Source: Prionace glauca (lineage: Eukaryota; Chordata; Chondrichthyes; Carcharhiniformes; Carcharhinidae). Taken from it: a stretch of 64,000 nt of DNA. Positions within the stretch are counted from its first letter, which is position 1. Each line of letters begins with the position of its first letter. The DNA lies in the NCBI GenBank assembly GCA_037974335.1, contig CM075760.1:41022603-41086602 (forward strand), written 5' to 3'. Both the position numbers and the translations under genes were made by a program. The notes under the pieces are model-generated. The model had not been told where the DNA came from. It ran no database searches and was given only the letters and a program-made list of their open reading frames with translations. Below, piece after piece: positions 31,330 through 42,800 of this stretch.

Positions 31330-32675
31330 AAGAATTCATCAATCCACGCTGTGTCTGCTTGATCGAACCATTCTTTTCCAAGTGCCCTGCTATTTCTTCA
31401 TTAATGATCGATTCCAGCATATTCCCAACCACAGATGTTAAGCTAACTGCCCTGTAGTTACCTGCCTTTGGTTGACCTCCTGTTTTAAACAGTGGCGTTA
31501 CATTAGCTGTTTTCCAATCAGCACTTCCACAGAGTCCAGCAAATTTTGATAAAATACAACGAATGTATTTGCTATTACTTCTGCCATTTCTTTTTGTACC
31601 CCGGGATGCATTCCATCCGGACCAGGGGACTTGTCTACCTTTAGTCCCATTACTCTACCCAGCACTGCTATTTTAGTAATATTGATCATTTCAACGTCCT
31701 CACCCCCATGTCCATCGATTATTGGTGTGCTATTTGTATCCTCCACTTCGAAGACCGATACAACAAACTTGTTTAAGGGCTCGGCCATTTCCTTGTTTCC
31801 CATTATTAATCCCCCTTCTCACTTTCTAAGAGTCCAACATTTACTTTAGCCGCTTTTTTCCATTTTATATATTTGTAAATATTTTACTATCAATTTTCGT
31901 CTTTTGTGCGAGTTTACTCTCATAATCTATGTTTCCTTTTATTTTGCTTTCTTAGTAGTTCTTTGTTGTTTTTTTAAAGTTTTCCCAATCTTCTAGTTCC
32001 CCAGTAATTGTGGACACTCTGTATTCATTGGTTTTTAATTTGATATTCTCCTTTATTTCCTTAGTTATCCATGGCTGGTTATCCCTTTTCTTCCATTCCT
32101 TCTTCTTTCACTGGAATATATTTTTGCTGAGTACTGAGTAAAATTTCCTTAAAAATCCCCTACTGTTCCGCAACTGTCCCATCAATTAATCCGTGTTCCC
32201 TGTCTACATTAGCCAACTCCGCCCTTATCATAATGTATCCCCCTTGTTCAAGTAGAGGACACTAGTTTGGAATATAGCTTTCTCACCCTCCATCTGTATG
32301 AGAAATACAATCATATTGTGATCACTCCTTCCAAGAGGATCCCTAACAAGGAGATCATTAATTTTACCTCATTACACAAGACCAGATCCAAGATAGCTTA
32401 CTCCCTTGTAAGTTTTGTAACATACTGTTTGAGGAAACTATCTTGACAGCATTCTAAGAACTCATCCTCAAGTGCACGGCATCCAGCTTGAGTTGACCAA
32501 TCAATATGGAGGTTAAAATCCCCTATGATTATTGTTGGTCATTTTTACATGCATCTGTTATTTGCTTGTTCATAGCCCGCCCCACCTCGAAGTTATTAAT
32601 TGGGGGCCTATAGACTACACCCATCAGTGACATTTTTCCCTTTACTATTCTTTATCTCCATCGACATTGATTCCA
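31330..32675 (-). mobile_element. CR1-like LINE, endonuclease to RT part
   Basis: Minus strand shows, 5' to 3', EN text (32240-32640; 'gcaatatagtctataggccc' type), the linker and RT block 'LKVDKSPGPDGMHPGVQKEM' (31498-31803). Moderately decayed. The 3' portion is absent here and appears instead at 32676-33365. Confidence 0.75.
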
Positions 32676-33365
32676 CATTTTGGAACAACCAGAACTGTAC
32701 GCAATACTCTAAGTGCGGCCACACCAAAGTTTTGTACAGTTGCAAAATGACCTCACGGCTCCGACATTCAATCCCAATAGAAGCTATCACACCGTATGCC
32801 TTCTTAACAACCTTATCAACCTGGGTGCCAACTTTCAGGGATCTATGCACATGTGCACCGAGATCTCTCTGCTCGTCAACACTGCCAAGAGTCCTTCCAT
32901 TAGCCCTATATTGTGTACTCGTATTACTCTTACCAAAGTGAATCACCTCACACTTTACCGCATTAAACTCCACGTGCCACCTCTCAGCCAAGCTCTGCAG
33001 CTTATCTATGTCCCTCTGCAAACTGTAACATCCATACTCACTATCTACATCTCCTCCGGCTTTGTTGTCATCAGCAAATTTACGAATCCATCATTCTACA
33101 CCCTCATCTCGATCATTTATAAAAGTGACAAACAGCAGTGGCCCCAAAACAGATCCTTGAGGTACATCATTTGTAAATGAACTCCAGATTGAATATTTCT
33201 CTTCAACCACCACCCTCTGTCTTCTATCAGCCAGCCAATTCCTGATCCAAACTGCTAAATCACCCTCAATTCCATGCATCTACATTTTCTGCAATAGCCT
33301 ACATGGGAACCTTATCAAACGCTTTGCTAAAATCCATATACACCACGTGTGTCACAAGTACATAA
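32676..33365 (-). mobile_element. CR1-like LINE, RT core to thumb part, displaced
   Basis: Minus frames read 'SVLGPLLFVTFINDRDEGVE' (33091-33279) and 'HVEFNAVKCEVIHFGKSNTS', 'DLGAHVHRSLKVGTQVDKVV', 'PHLEYCVQFW' (32608-33021). These normally follow the RT block at 31.5 kb, but here lie before it in element orientation, so this is either a second copy or a rearrangement. Confidence 0.75.
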
Positions 33366-33876
33366 AATAGTTCTTGCCCTCTTCTTTTCCTTCACTCTGT
33401 AGCTGCTTGTAAACCATTAAATCTCTAACCTCTTCCATTATGGATAAAACGTCAGCGACCTAAAACATTCACTGTTTCCCTCTCCAAAGAGGATATTTGA
33501 TCTGTTGAGTTTTTCAAACACTTTCTGTTTTGAATTGGGATTTGCAGTAACTTCAGTATTATTTTAAATCAATAGGGATTAGGTTTTTTTGGACTGAACT
33601 TTAACTGTTTAAACAGTTAAAGTGCTGAGTTTTTTTAAAATAAGATACAAAGGTGTGTCATCCCGTTTAACATGAAACGAAACAAAATGAGGATTTCTCA
33701 TTTCAAAAGATGTTTTTAATTCAGTATATATTTTGCATGGGGTCCGCCTACGGGTGCCATTCACTCAGTCATCTGTGCCAATTTATACAAGATGTGGGAC
33801 GGCGACAGTCCACATAGCAACGAGTCACACCGTGGAAACGACAGTACTCTGATCTATGATACTAGGCCTTTCTCCC

Positions 33877-33963
<87 letters not shown>

Positions 33964-34921
33964 TCAAACATTGCCTGTCTCCAGTCGAATGGTTATTGAT
34001 GTGTGACACCAACTGTTCCTTTATTTCAAAGAAGAGTTAAAGAGTAACTTTCATCAAGCTTACTCCTTCAAACATGATTTACACATCTTCTCGATAATAA
34101 AACTTTAGATGACAGAGGTTTATGTGAGAAAATAAACAAATGAAATGCAGGATTGCAATTATTTGTCCCCAAAATAATAAAGTCCAATGTGAATTCCGTA
34201 GCTAAAATGTGTTTCACTTGCTGTCTGTAGATCGGAAAACAGGTTCATTGTATCACTTCTTAAGGGAAATATAGCATATTAACCTCCGTTATCATTGGTC
34301 ATTTCTGTGAAATCCATCCTGTGCTCGCTGAATGTGAGAGCAGGAGGATAAGATGTGCAAAACGGTCAAAGTGACTTCAGGTGTTTCCGATGTACATCTA
34401 ATAAAAAGAATTAGGGAGTAGGAACGCAGTTTGATGATCAAACATGATCAAAATGAAGGGCAGAGTAGACTCGGAAATACTGAATGTCCTACTCATACTT
34501 CTAATTTCTGTTTCCAAAACCCTCAGAAGGAAATAACTATTCTGATATCCGTGAGCAAAATGAAATTGGGCAGAAATGAGAAGAGATGGTCTTTGAATTT
34601 GAGATTGGAACCCAGATCAATATCTCCCCTCACCTGCTGTTGTTGATATAGACACGAAGGCAATGTTTGTGGGAGGTGAAGGTAACCATGGAATGAGCAA
34701 GCAGCAGTTTGGTTAGGTATACAATGGGATCATCCTCCTTGCCAATGATGCAATATAGAGATACCAAACAGTGAGTGAATCTGTTTGTTCACTGGTCTGT
34801 AACTAAGGTGCTATTTCTAACTTAATTATTCCTCTGGAGACGCTCACTCAGAATAAATGTGGGACACAACGAAACCACTGCAGAGCGCAGCTCTCAGCTT
34901 CATTTCACTTTCTGGGAGAGG
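33366..34921. other. Mostly unassigned; one microsatellite
   Basis: Apart from the (CA)n run at 33878-33959 no feature was recognised. Upstream region of the receptor gene. Confidence 0.4.
33878..33959. repeat. (CA)41 microsatellite
   Basis: 82 bp of uninterrupted CA dinucleotides. The His/Thr ORF across it is an artefact. Confidence 0.98.
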
Positions 34922-34991
34922 ATGCATGGACCAGCGAAAGGTCTCTTCTTCGCCATTTCTTATCCCATTCTCGCCGCCGTTGGTGTTCCTG
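34922..34991 (+). CDS. GPR139-like receptor, exon 1
   Basis: ATG at 34922 opens 23 codons (MHGPAKGLFFAISYPILAAV, then GVP) plus one base, followed by a donor G|GTAGGT. The YPILAAVGVP stretch is the start of TM1 expected before 'ANLVTIVIL' at exon 2. The phase (1) and residue (split Ala codon G|CC) agree with the acceptor at 35551, which is why I accept this short exon. No in-frame ATG lies closer upstream. The extracellular N-terminus is very short (about 10 residues), so an additional upstream exon is possible. Confidence 0.8.
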
Positions 34992-35550
34992 GTAGGTGAA
35001 AGATCCCAAATTATTCTCATGACGTGAAATGTATGGCGTTGCATAAACATGAACCTTTTTATTGTTGAACATTTGGTTTTATCAGGGGCATTAAAGTCCA
35101 CACTCGGAGATACGGTGTGATCTCAGACAGTTGTAGCATGTTACAATATTCTGGAAAGGCGAAATGTTGGAGGGATTGACAATCCGAAGAACGAGATTAT
35201 AAAAAGCGAGACGCTGCCTGAATGGGGGCTGATAGGGCTGATGGAGGGATGGGATTAGTACGATGAAGAATAGTGACAGTAAATTTTCAGAGAATCTGAA
35301 ATTTGATAGTTATCTCAGGGGATCACCTCAGTGACCAGAGCGCGGAATTAAAATTTGGACTGATTCCCCCTAACTTAAAAAACATTAATCCAGTTTTGAA
35401 TGTCGTGTCATTGCCAAGACTTTACAATCACTGGAGCCTGAAGTTTGCAAAGTGAAGGATGGGGTCGTATTCAGTAACTGATTGGAGAGCGCAGCGGCTG
35501 GTGTTTACATCCCTCTCAGTAACACCTCTCTCTGCCTCTTTCTATTTCAG

Positions 35551-36440
35551 CCAACTTGGTGACGATCGTAATCTTATCCCGAGGACGGTGCGGACTGTCA
35601 GGGTGCATCACCTACTACCTGATCGCGATAGCGTTGGCTGATTTCCTTGTCATCATCATTGCCGTCATCCTCAACCGGATTGGCCGCATTTACTTTCAGA
35701 ACAGCGTCCTGTCTACTACTCCCGCATGTACACTCACCAATCTGCTGGTCTATTTTACCCGGGATGCATCTGTCTGGTTGACAGTAGCTTTTACCATCGA
35801 CCGTTTTGTGGCCATCTGCTGCCAGAGCCTGAAGACCAGGTACTGCACCGAGAAAACAGCATTGCTGGTTATAGGAATAGTCTGTGTCCTGAGCTGTGTC
35901 AGGAATGTCCCTTTCTATTTCACTTTCCAGCCCTTGTACATCCTGGACGGGGTGCCCTGGTTCTGTGTTTTTAAGCCCAGTTATTACACGCTGTTCGCCT
36001 GGCAGGCATTTGACTGGTTGGATAACATCTTAACCCCATTTCTCCCGTTCCTCCTCATCCTGCTTCTTAATGCTCAAACCGTAAAACACATATTAGTGGC
36101 CAGCAGAGCTCGCAGGAGACTGCGGGACACGGAGGGTCACGGGGACCCAGAGATGGCCAACCGCAAGAGGTCCATCATCCTGCTGTTCGCCATCGCCCTC
36201 AGCTTCCTCCTCCTCTGGGTCACCTATCTCATATACACCCTCTATGTGTGGATTACAGGTGAGGGCTATCGCACCAGCCTGGATTTCAAAGACCCACGGT
36301 ACATATTTCAGGAAACAGCAAACATGCTCCAGCTAGTCAGTTCCTGCAACAACGTCATCATCTACGCAGTCGCTCAGACCAAGTTCCGAGAGGACCTGAA
36401 GAAGGTTCTACTGAGCCCCTTCACCAAGCTCACTGGCTAA
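35551..36440 (+). CDS. GPR139-like orphan GPCR, exon 2
   Basis: Class A seven-pass membrane receptor closest by memory to GPR139/GPR142-type proteins. The acceptor is 'tctatttcag' at 35541-35550. With exon 1 the protein is 319 residues. Features in order: end of TM1 (NLVTIVILSRG), TM2 (ADFLVIIIAVI), TM3 with the disulphide Cys (ACTLTNLL) and DRF in place of DRY (IDRFVAICC), ECL2 Cys (PWFCVF), TM5 (LTPFLPFLLILLLNA), basic ICL3 (ASRARRRLR), TM6 (IILLFAIALSFLLLW) and TM7 with NNVIIYAV replacing NPxxY. Ends with TAA at 36438. The full frame is open. The window holds a broken paralog at 3283, so this is probably part of a larger receptor family array. The ligand is unknown. Confidence 0.92.
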
Positions 36441-36569
36441 AACACACATCAGCACGTGTTTGGGTTTCATCAATTTAGACCAATGTGTACTCCGTCTGTC
36501 TGAAATCAGACACTATTGGGCTTTAGATACAGGACTTAGGAGATGTAAGCGCCATAATACAGTTCTCAC
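36441..36569 (+). other. Receptor 3' flank
   Basis: Presumed 3' UTR. No clear AATAAA was seen in this short stretch. Confidence 0.35.
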
Positions 36570-37250
36570 AGTTCTCACTTTTCAAGTGTTCATCTAAATG
36601 CTTCTTAAATGTGAGTGTTCTTTCCCCTGCCATACTTTCGGCTGTGAGTTCCCGATTCCCACCGCCATCTAGGTTAACGAGTTTTTTTTTTGCAAGTCCC
36701 ATTTCAATATCATGTTCCTATCCTTAGATCTATGCCCCTGGTTATTGACAAATTTACTAAGCGGAATGGTTATTCTCATCTGGATAATCTATATCCCTCA
36801 TAGTTTGGTACAAATTAGTGCGTTTCCCCTCATCCTTCTCCACATTAAGGAAAACAGCCCCAGGCTATCCAGCCTCTTTTCATCGCTGCAAACTTCACCC
36901 CAGGCTGCATCCCGTTCAATTCACTTAATATCCTTTCTAATACAACAATATCTGTATGTGTAGTGAACTGAACCCTCGAATGCGTACTGAATCGAAACTA
37001 TTCTCCTTGTTAAAGTAGTTTGGCACCAGTATCATCCGAATGAATCTGCACATGGTTCACGAACCGTGGCATCATGGGAGTTTTATACAGCACCAGCATA
37101 ATTCCTGAGCTCGTCTCATCAATGCTTCTGGTAATAAAGGCAAGTACACCATGTGAACTCTTAACTACATCATCTGTCCTGCGCTTTGCAACGTATCACT
37201 GCCTTTCACTATCTGTGTTTGTTCTCAGCCTGTTGCCCCTGTGACATTTC
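36570..37250 (-). mobile_element. LINE-like 3' fragment, antisense
   Basis: Text such as 'caagtgttcatctaaatgct', 'gatctatgcccctggttatt' and 'ccaggctatccagcctcttt' is the reverse of a decayed LINE C-terminal region of a subfamily different from the young CR1. No open frames. Confidence 0.6.
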
Positions 37251-37409
37251 CAGTTCGGAAGCAAAACCACAAATTCTCACTCCACTGATGCTGACAGAAT
37301 TGCTTTCCACCAGGAAGCAATTCAGGATTGTTTACAAAGACATTATTTGTTAATATATCGAAACCAGCCTGCAAACCTGCAAGGGGTGAACACGAATCAC
37401 TAACGCACC

Positions 37410-37960
37410 AAAATGGTAGGGCGTTTAGGAAAATTACAAAATATCGAGATGTAGGGGTACAAGGTCAGAGCTCAATGAAAGTGGAGTTACAGGTGGAGAT
37501 GATGGTGAAGAAGGCATTCGACATGCTTCGTTTCATTGGTGTGAACATTGAATGCAGGGGTTGTACTAGACATTGGAATACTGTGTACAGCCCTGGTCAC
37601 TCTATTATAGAAAGGATATTATTAAACAAGAAAGAGTGCAGAAAAGATTTACGAATGTGCTCACGGGACTTGATGGTTTGAGTTATAAGAAGTGGTTGGA
37701 TAGATTGGTTATTTTCTGGAGCGCAGGAGGCTGAGGGGTTATCTTATAGAGGTTCATGTAATAATATGGAGCATAGTTCAGTTTAGATAGTGCATATCTT
37801 TTTCCAACTGCATTGGTGTCTAAATCTAGAGGGCATAGGTTTAACGTGAGTAGGGAAAGATTTAAAAGAGTCCAGAGGCACTTTTTTTTCGCACAAAGGA
37901 TCGTGAATGTCTGGAACAAGTTGCCAGAGCTAGTGGTACAGGCGGGTATAATTTTGTCTT
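37410..37960 (+). mobile_element. CR1-like LINE 3' fragment (part 1)
   Basis: Plus-strand text includes 'agatgtaggggtacaaggtc', 'gtgaagaaggcattcgac', 'agagtgcagaaaagatttac' and 'gtctggaacaagttgcc'. Decayed. Interrupted by a foldback element at 37972 and resuming at about 38220 to 38330 ('gggccgaatggcctg'). Confidence 0.75.
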
Positions 37961-37971
37961 AAAAAGAAACG

Positions 37972-38208
37972 ATGTGGGTATGCCGGCGTTGGACTGGCGT
38001 AAACACGGTAAAAAGTCTGACAACACCAGGTTTTAGTCCAACCGATTTATTTGATAATATTCTCACAAGCTTTCGAGGTTACCCTCTTTGTCAAGTGAAT
38101 GGAGAGTTCTCCATTCACTTGACAAAGAGGGTAACCTCGAAAGCTTGTGAGAATATTATCAAATAAATCGGTTGGACTAAAACCTGGTGTTGTCAGACTT
38201 TTTACCGT
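37972..38208. mobile_element. Foldback element with perfect 101-bp arms
   Basis: Positions 38005-38105 and 38108-38208 are exact reverse complements with a 2-nt centre. A 33-bp single-copy end ('atgtgggtatgccggcgttg' and on) precedes the left arm. The element is flanked by an 11-bp direct repeat AAAAAGAAACG at 37961-37971 and 38209-38219, a target duplication typical of retroposition. No coding capacity. Related copies are at 39152, 48105 and 193. Confidence 0.92.
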
Positions 38209-38219
38209 AAAAAGAAACG

Positions 38220-38330
38220 CCAGCTATCGAGGAATATGAGCCAAACTCAGGCAATAGGTACCATTTTAGTTGTTTAAAAAGGGAGGCATAGATATGTCGG
38301 GCCGAATGGCCTGTTTCAATGCTGTAAAAC
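38220..38330 (+). mobile_element. CR1-like LINE 3' fragment (part 2)
   Basis: Continuation of 37410-37960 after the foldback insertion, ending with 'gggccgaatggcctgtttca'. Confidence 0.65.
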
Positions 38331-39138
38331 TCTGTGAGTGATTGACTCTGTTTCATCTTCCTGATTCTCCTGGATACTTATTACAGATGAGTCAGCCTCG
38401 GATTTAAATGGATGAAGGAGATATCATTATGCTGGGTTGTAAAATGCGATTGGCTGAATAACTTGTCAGGATTTATGATTGCTGTATGTTTGCTGAACTT
38501 AACTGATTTTTAAACTAACATGAGGCGGGAATGATCGATAAGAAAATCTATAATTGATCTGTTATTGATTGTACACGTTAGATTCATTGGAAAGTTCTGC
38601 GCTCTGTTCCAGAGCCACTTAACCCTTTCTGTCATCTCCCAGAAGCTGTTTGTTGTGTTTTTGTTTTAAATAAATATTACGTCTTTATACAGAGATATCT
38701 GCCTCGTGAGTTTATATTCTCTGTAGTTAAAGACAGTATTGGTCACCTCAAATTATCCCATAACACTAGCCATAATTTGGAAATGTGTAATTTATTATGT
38801 TCTTATGTGAAATCCGCCTCGATCTCTTGGTTGAACCTGATGGTTTGCACCTCTGTTCTGCCTGTGTTCTCTATCTAGCTTGTGGTATGCCTGACTTGTA
38901 AGTATTGCATCAGACGATGTATAGAGAAACTCACTCTGTTAACCCACGCTGTTGCGACTCTGATAGTGTTTTTAAGGGGCAGGGAAAGGAAACTATTTCC
39001 TCCCAAACACGAACCCCCATTGGTCGCGGATGAAGCAGAACCTTTACTGTTTAGAACTACCTGAAACTCGGTCAGTGACAGATCAGTTTATGAGTGAAAT
39101 CATCGGTGTCTCCGCCTTCTTCACTCATTCTGTCTCTG
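38331..39138. other. No gene seen
   Basis: Unique sequence between LINE tail and the second foldback element. No supported ORF or RNA. Confidence 0.4.
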
Positions 39139-39151
39139 GATTTTATCTAAG

Positions 39152-39338
39152 TAAAAAGTCTGACAACACCAGGTTTTAGTCCAACCGATTTATTTGATAA
39201 TATTCTCACAAGCTTTCGAGGGGGCAGCCTCTTCGTCAGGTGAATGGGGAGTTCTCTCCATTCTTCAACACTAAAACCTGGTGTTGTCAGACTTTTTACT
39301 GTGTTCACGCCAGTCCAACGCCGGCATACCCACATCAC
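39152..39338. mobile_element. Second foldback element, inverted relative to first
   Basis: 187 bp. Arms of 29 bp ('taaaaagtctgacaacacca' and its reverse complement near 39270-39300) enclose a loop that resembles one arm of the first element. The single-copy end ('gccggcatacccacatcac') is on the right here. Flanked by a 13-bp direct repeat GATTTTATCTAAG at 39139-39151 and 39339-39351. Confidence 0.9.
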
Positions 39339-39572
39339 GATTTTATCTAAGACAGGCAGAGATGAAGATGTATTTACACGGATTGGCCACGGCGTGGCGC
39401 AGAGACACTTTCACTGAACGGCCTTGAGTTCAACCACATCCCAGACATGACCGGGGGAACATTCCTGTCTGGGAAAAGGGGGAAACCCTATAATAGGGAA
39501 AATGGGGCGGAGGTGATGGGTTCGGAGAACAGAATGAAGCCAAGCCAGAGATGGTTAAAGTTTAATTCAATA

Positions 39573-39578
39573 TTTATT
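39573..39578 (-). terminator. Candidate poly(A) signal, membrane IgM
   Basis: AATAAA on the minus strand about 450 bases past the membrane-form stop codon. The first clear canonical signal downstream of the last exon. Confidence 0.5.
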
Positions 39579-40028
39579 TCAAAAATTCAGAGAATATTTT
39601 ACAGCAAAATTATTTTTTTAAGACACGGAAGTGAACACAGCGATCGAGCTTCACATTGAGAACAGAACACATGCACAGAGAATCCGTCAATATTTGTACA
39701 TCTGTTCCATACACCAGAAAGGGAAAACAGGACATTAATAGAATGAGGAATTAACAAAGGTGAATAAGGAATTAGAAACGTTCTTATTTATCCATGAAAT
39801 TTAAATACGGGAAAACTATTAATCACAATTAAATTTATAAGAAAAATGTGTCGTATATTTCACACTGAAAATTGAAATAAGGTCTATGATTGCTTCAGTT
39901 TCAGATTCAGAATGATAAACTGTAAGAATTTTACTGATAGAGTCACCAAGAGGAGATATTGTACATGAGCCACACAGAGATCTTGATAATCAGCTGAGGG
40001 GAATCTGCAGCGTCCAAAATTCAACCCA

Positions 40029-40037
40029 TCATTTGAT
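40029..40037 (-). CDS. IgM membrane exon 2 (Ile-Lys-stop)
   Basis: After an acceptor 'tttattttacag', the minus strand reads ATC AAA TGA. This ends the membrane form with a very short cytoplasmic tail (...LVK then IK). Phase 0 agrees with the donor at 40178. Short tails of this sort are usual for membrane IgM, which signals through associated proteins. The exon continues as 3' UTR toward 39573. Confidence 0.75.
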   Translation of the reverse strand: MK

Positions 40038-40177
40038 CTGTAAAATAAAGATACAATATTGAAGCATTTGTTTATGATGTGGGACATTAATGTTAGAGTT
40101 TTTAATCAGTGAAACATTGAGAGATTTTTCAAATCCATTCTGCCAGTGTGAAATGTGAGTGAGTTGAATCATCTCAC

Positions 40178-40305
40178 CTTCACCAGAGTGACGGCAGTGC
40201 TGTAGAAAATGCTCAGGAAGAACAGGACGATGAATGTGGAAGCGGTTGTCCAGATGTTGCTGTTATCATCCTCATTGTCTTCAATCCAGATGCGGTCGGT
40301 GAGGT
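40178..40305 (-). CDS. IgM membrane exon 1 (transmembrane)
   Basis: 128 nt between acceptor 'ccgcccctag' and donor G|GTGAGA. Joined in phase 1 to the Cmu4 internal donor at 43968 it encodes [17 protein letters not shown], an acidic extracellular spacer, then [20 protein letters not shown] (polar-rich transmembrane helix) and AVTLVK. The Ser/Thr/Tyr-containing helix is the IgM type that pairs with signalling subunits. It lies about 3.7 kb past Cmu4, with a CR1 copy in between. Confidence 0.93.
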
Positions 40306-40714
40306 CTAGGGGCGGAGACCAGAAATTGAAATTAAATTACTTTATTTATCCAGGGATTTTTTTTCTTTTCCCTGTTCTCCTTCATAAACTGTTAATGTAT
40401 TCTCTGTATATTTTTCAATGTCTATCTACTCTTACATTCAGGACACTCAGTACCGATCTCCGTACCAATGTTCACACTTGATCGTTATGTACATTCCTTG
40501 GACAGTCCATGCCAGAAAGCACTGAAGATGTTTTCTTGAGTATCAGTTCATTTTTGATCAATTTGGCACTATCCCTCATTGAAGAATATTATGACTGATA
40601 TGGAGGAACGTTCACTGATCAATGATTGTTTCCAAAGATGGTGACTGACATGTAAACTGTGATTGTTGCTGTTTAAGAGCCGGGATGTAATTTCTGATCT
40701 CTTTTTTATGGTTG

Positions 40715-41525
40715 GAATTGTGAGGTGGTCCACTTTGGTAGGAAGAATGGTAGGAAGGACTATTACTTACGGGGCGAAAAACTGCAGCAGGCAACGGTGC
40801 AGAGGGACCTTGTGCATGAGTCGCAAAAACCCAGCTTGCAGGTGCAGCAGGTGGTCAGGAAGGCGAATGGGATGCTGGCCTTCATAGCGAGGGGGATTGA
40901 ATATAAAAGTAGGGAGGTCTTGCTGCAACTGTATAGGGCATTGGTGAGGCCGCAGCTGGAGTACTGTGTGCAGTTTTGGGCGCCGCACCTGCGTAAAGAT
41001 GTTTTGGCCTTGGAGGGAGTGCAGAGAAGGTTTACTAGGCTGATACCGGAGTTGAGGGGGTTGAGCTATGAGGAGAGGCTGAATAAACTAGGCTTGTACT
41101 CGTTAGAGTTTAGAAGAATGAGGGGAGATCTCACTGAGACGTATAAGATGATGAATGGGATGGATAGGATAGAGGTGGAGAGACTCTTCCCGCTCAAAAA
41201 AGACAGTAGGACTAGGGGGCACAGCCTCAAGATAAAAGGGGGGCGGTTTAGAACGGAGTTGAGGAGGAACTTCTTCACTCAAAGGGTGGTGAATCTCTGG
41301 AATTCTCTGCCCGTTGAAGTGGTGGAGGCTGCCTCGCTAAATATTTTTAAGAAGCGCGTTGATGGTTTTTTGATAAGAGAGGGGATTAAGGGTTATGGGG
41401 AGAGGGCGAGAAGGTGGAACTGAGCCACGACAGATCAGCCATGATCTTATTGAATGGCGGGGCAGGCTCGAAGGGCTAGATGGCCCACTCCTGCTGCTAT
41501 TTCTTATGTTCTTATGTTGTTATGT
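40715..41525 (+). mobile_element. CR1 LINE 3' copy in Cmu4-membrane intron
   Basis: A 232-codon frame (40725-41423) reads the C-terminus of young CR1 ORF2 (FGRKNGRKDYYLRGEKLQQA ... NLWNSLPVEVVEAASLN). The tail is 'cttatgttcttatgttgtta'. 5'-truncated, antisense to IgM. It lacks about two codons compared with 12.9-13.0 kb. Confidence 0.9.
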
Positions 41526-41639
41526 AAGTAGATCACTAGCTTAATTTAGTTTTTCCACGTGTTTTTGGTGCAATGTACATTGGGCGTGTTGTCGGTAGAT
41601 ATGTCCATTAAAATTCATGTTTAAATTTTACTTTCATCA

Positions 41640-42800
41640 TTTACCTTATTTAAGATTTTACATTTGTGTGCGTGTGCATGATCATCTCGTGCTCTGCATT
41701 AATCTTTGGCTCTGAGTTAATACATGTACAAGAGCGTTAATGTACGCATTCATTCCCCTGTATTTGTTGATTTGTGTAGTTGTGTGTCTACATCTGAGTG
41801 TATATTTCATTTTTTCTGGTATTGTGTGTGAATGACTCTATTATTGTGTTAAGTCCATGTATAATTATTAATGCCACTCTTAATCGGTGCATATGTGCCT
41901 CTATCTATTACTATGTCTTAATTTCTGTCATTCTAGTAATGTTTGTTTCCCTTTCTGTGTGCGTCAGTTTTCCCATTTGTTTGTGTGTACTTGTTAACAT
42001 GTATGTATGTATATACGTGTTGATAGTTCTTCATAACGATATCTTGATTCGTGTTTGTGTTTCGATATGTAGTAATGTGTGCTATGGTATTCTGTTCTGT
42101 TTGAGCATGTTAATGTTTGTGTCCACATGTTTGCGTGCAAATGTTTTGCTGTCCATTCATCTATATGCAGCCTGCTTCTTTGTTTATATGCATTTCCATA
42201 TATATCTGTTAATGTGCATAACATTGTCTGTGTCTTTATGTATATCCCTGTCAGGGTGAATGTGTGCTAATATATATACTTACTTGAGTATATGTATGTG
42301 TTTGTGCATTTATGTGGGTCTAAAGATGTGCGGGTTAGGTTCATTGGCTATGCTAAAATTGCCCCTTAGTATCCTGGGATGTGTAGGTTAGAGGGATTAG
42401 CAGGTAAAATGGGTAGGGATATGTGGATAGGGTCTGGGTGGGATTTTGTTCGGTGCAGACTCGATGGGCCGAAGGGCCTGTTTCTGCACTGTAGGGTTCC
42501 ATGGATAATACATGCACATGTATCTATCTGTCGATGCATGTATGTGTTTGTGTCTGGGTCTGTGTACCGATACAGTGAAGTGTATGAACTTGTGTGTTTT
42601 ATGTGTATTTATGTGAGTGCTTTTGGAAATATTTGATTGTGTGCGTATGTTGTTGTTTTAGTGCCTGTTTGTACAAGTTTGAATCGACACATTCGTGTGT
42701 GTGTGTGTATGTACGGCTACACCTGTATTTCTAATTGTGATAGTTTTGTGTAGTATTGTCAGTGTGTATATGTTTTAACTGTTGCGTCAAGTTTTACCGG
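41640..42800. repeat. TG/TATG-rich low-complexity region
   Basis: Imperfect tgtgt/tatgt text over about 1.1 kb in the Cmu4-membrane intron, interrupted by a SINE fragment (42320-42510). ORFs here are Cys/Val-rich repeat artefacts. Confidence 0.7.
42320..42510 (+). repeat. SINE 3' part
   Basis: 'ctaaagatgtgcgggttagg', 'gctaaaattgccccttag', 'gcagactcgatgggccgaag' and 'tgcactgtagggttc' match the 3' half of the 51.3-kb SINE and the reverse of 1-192. The head is missing. Confidence 0.85.

Noticed and set aside
41798-42259. 153-codon Cys/Ile/Val-rich ORF
   Set aside because: Low-complexity TATG/TG-rich intron sequence of IgM. Hydrophobicity comes from base composition.
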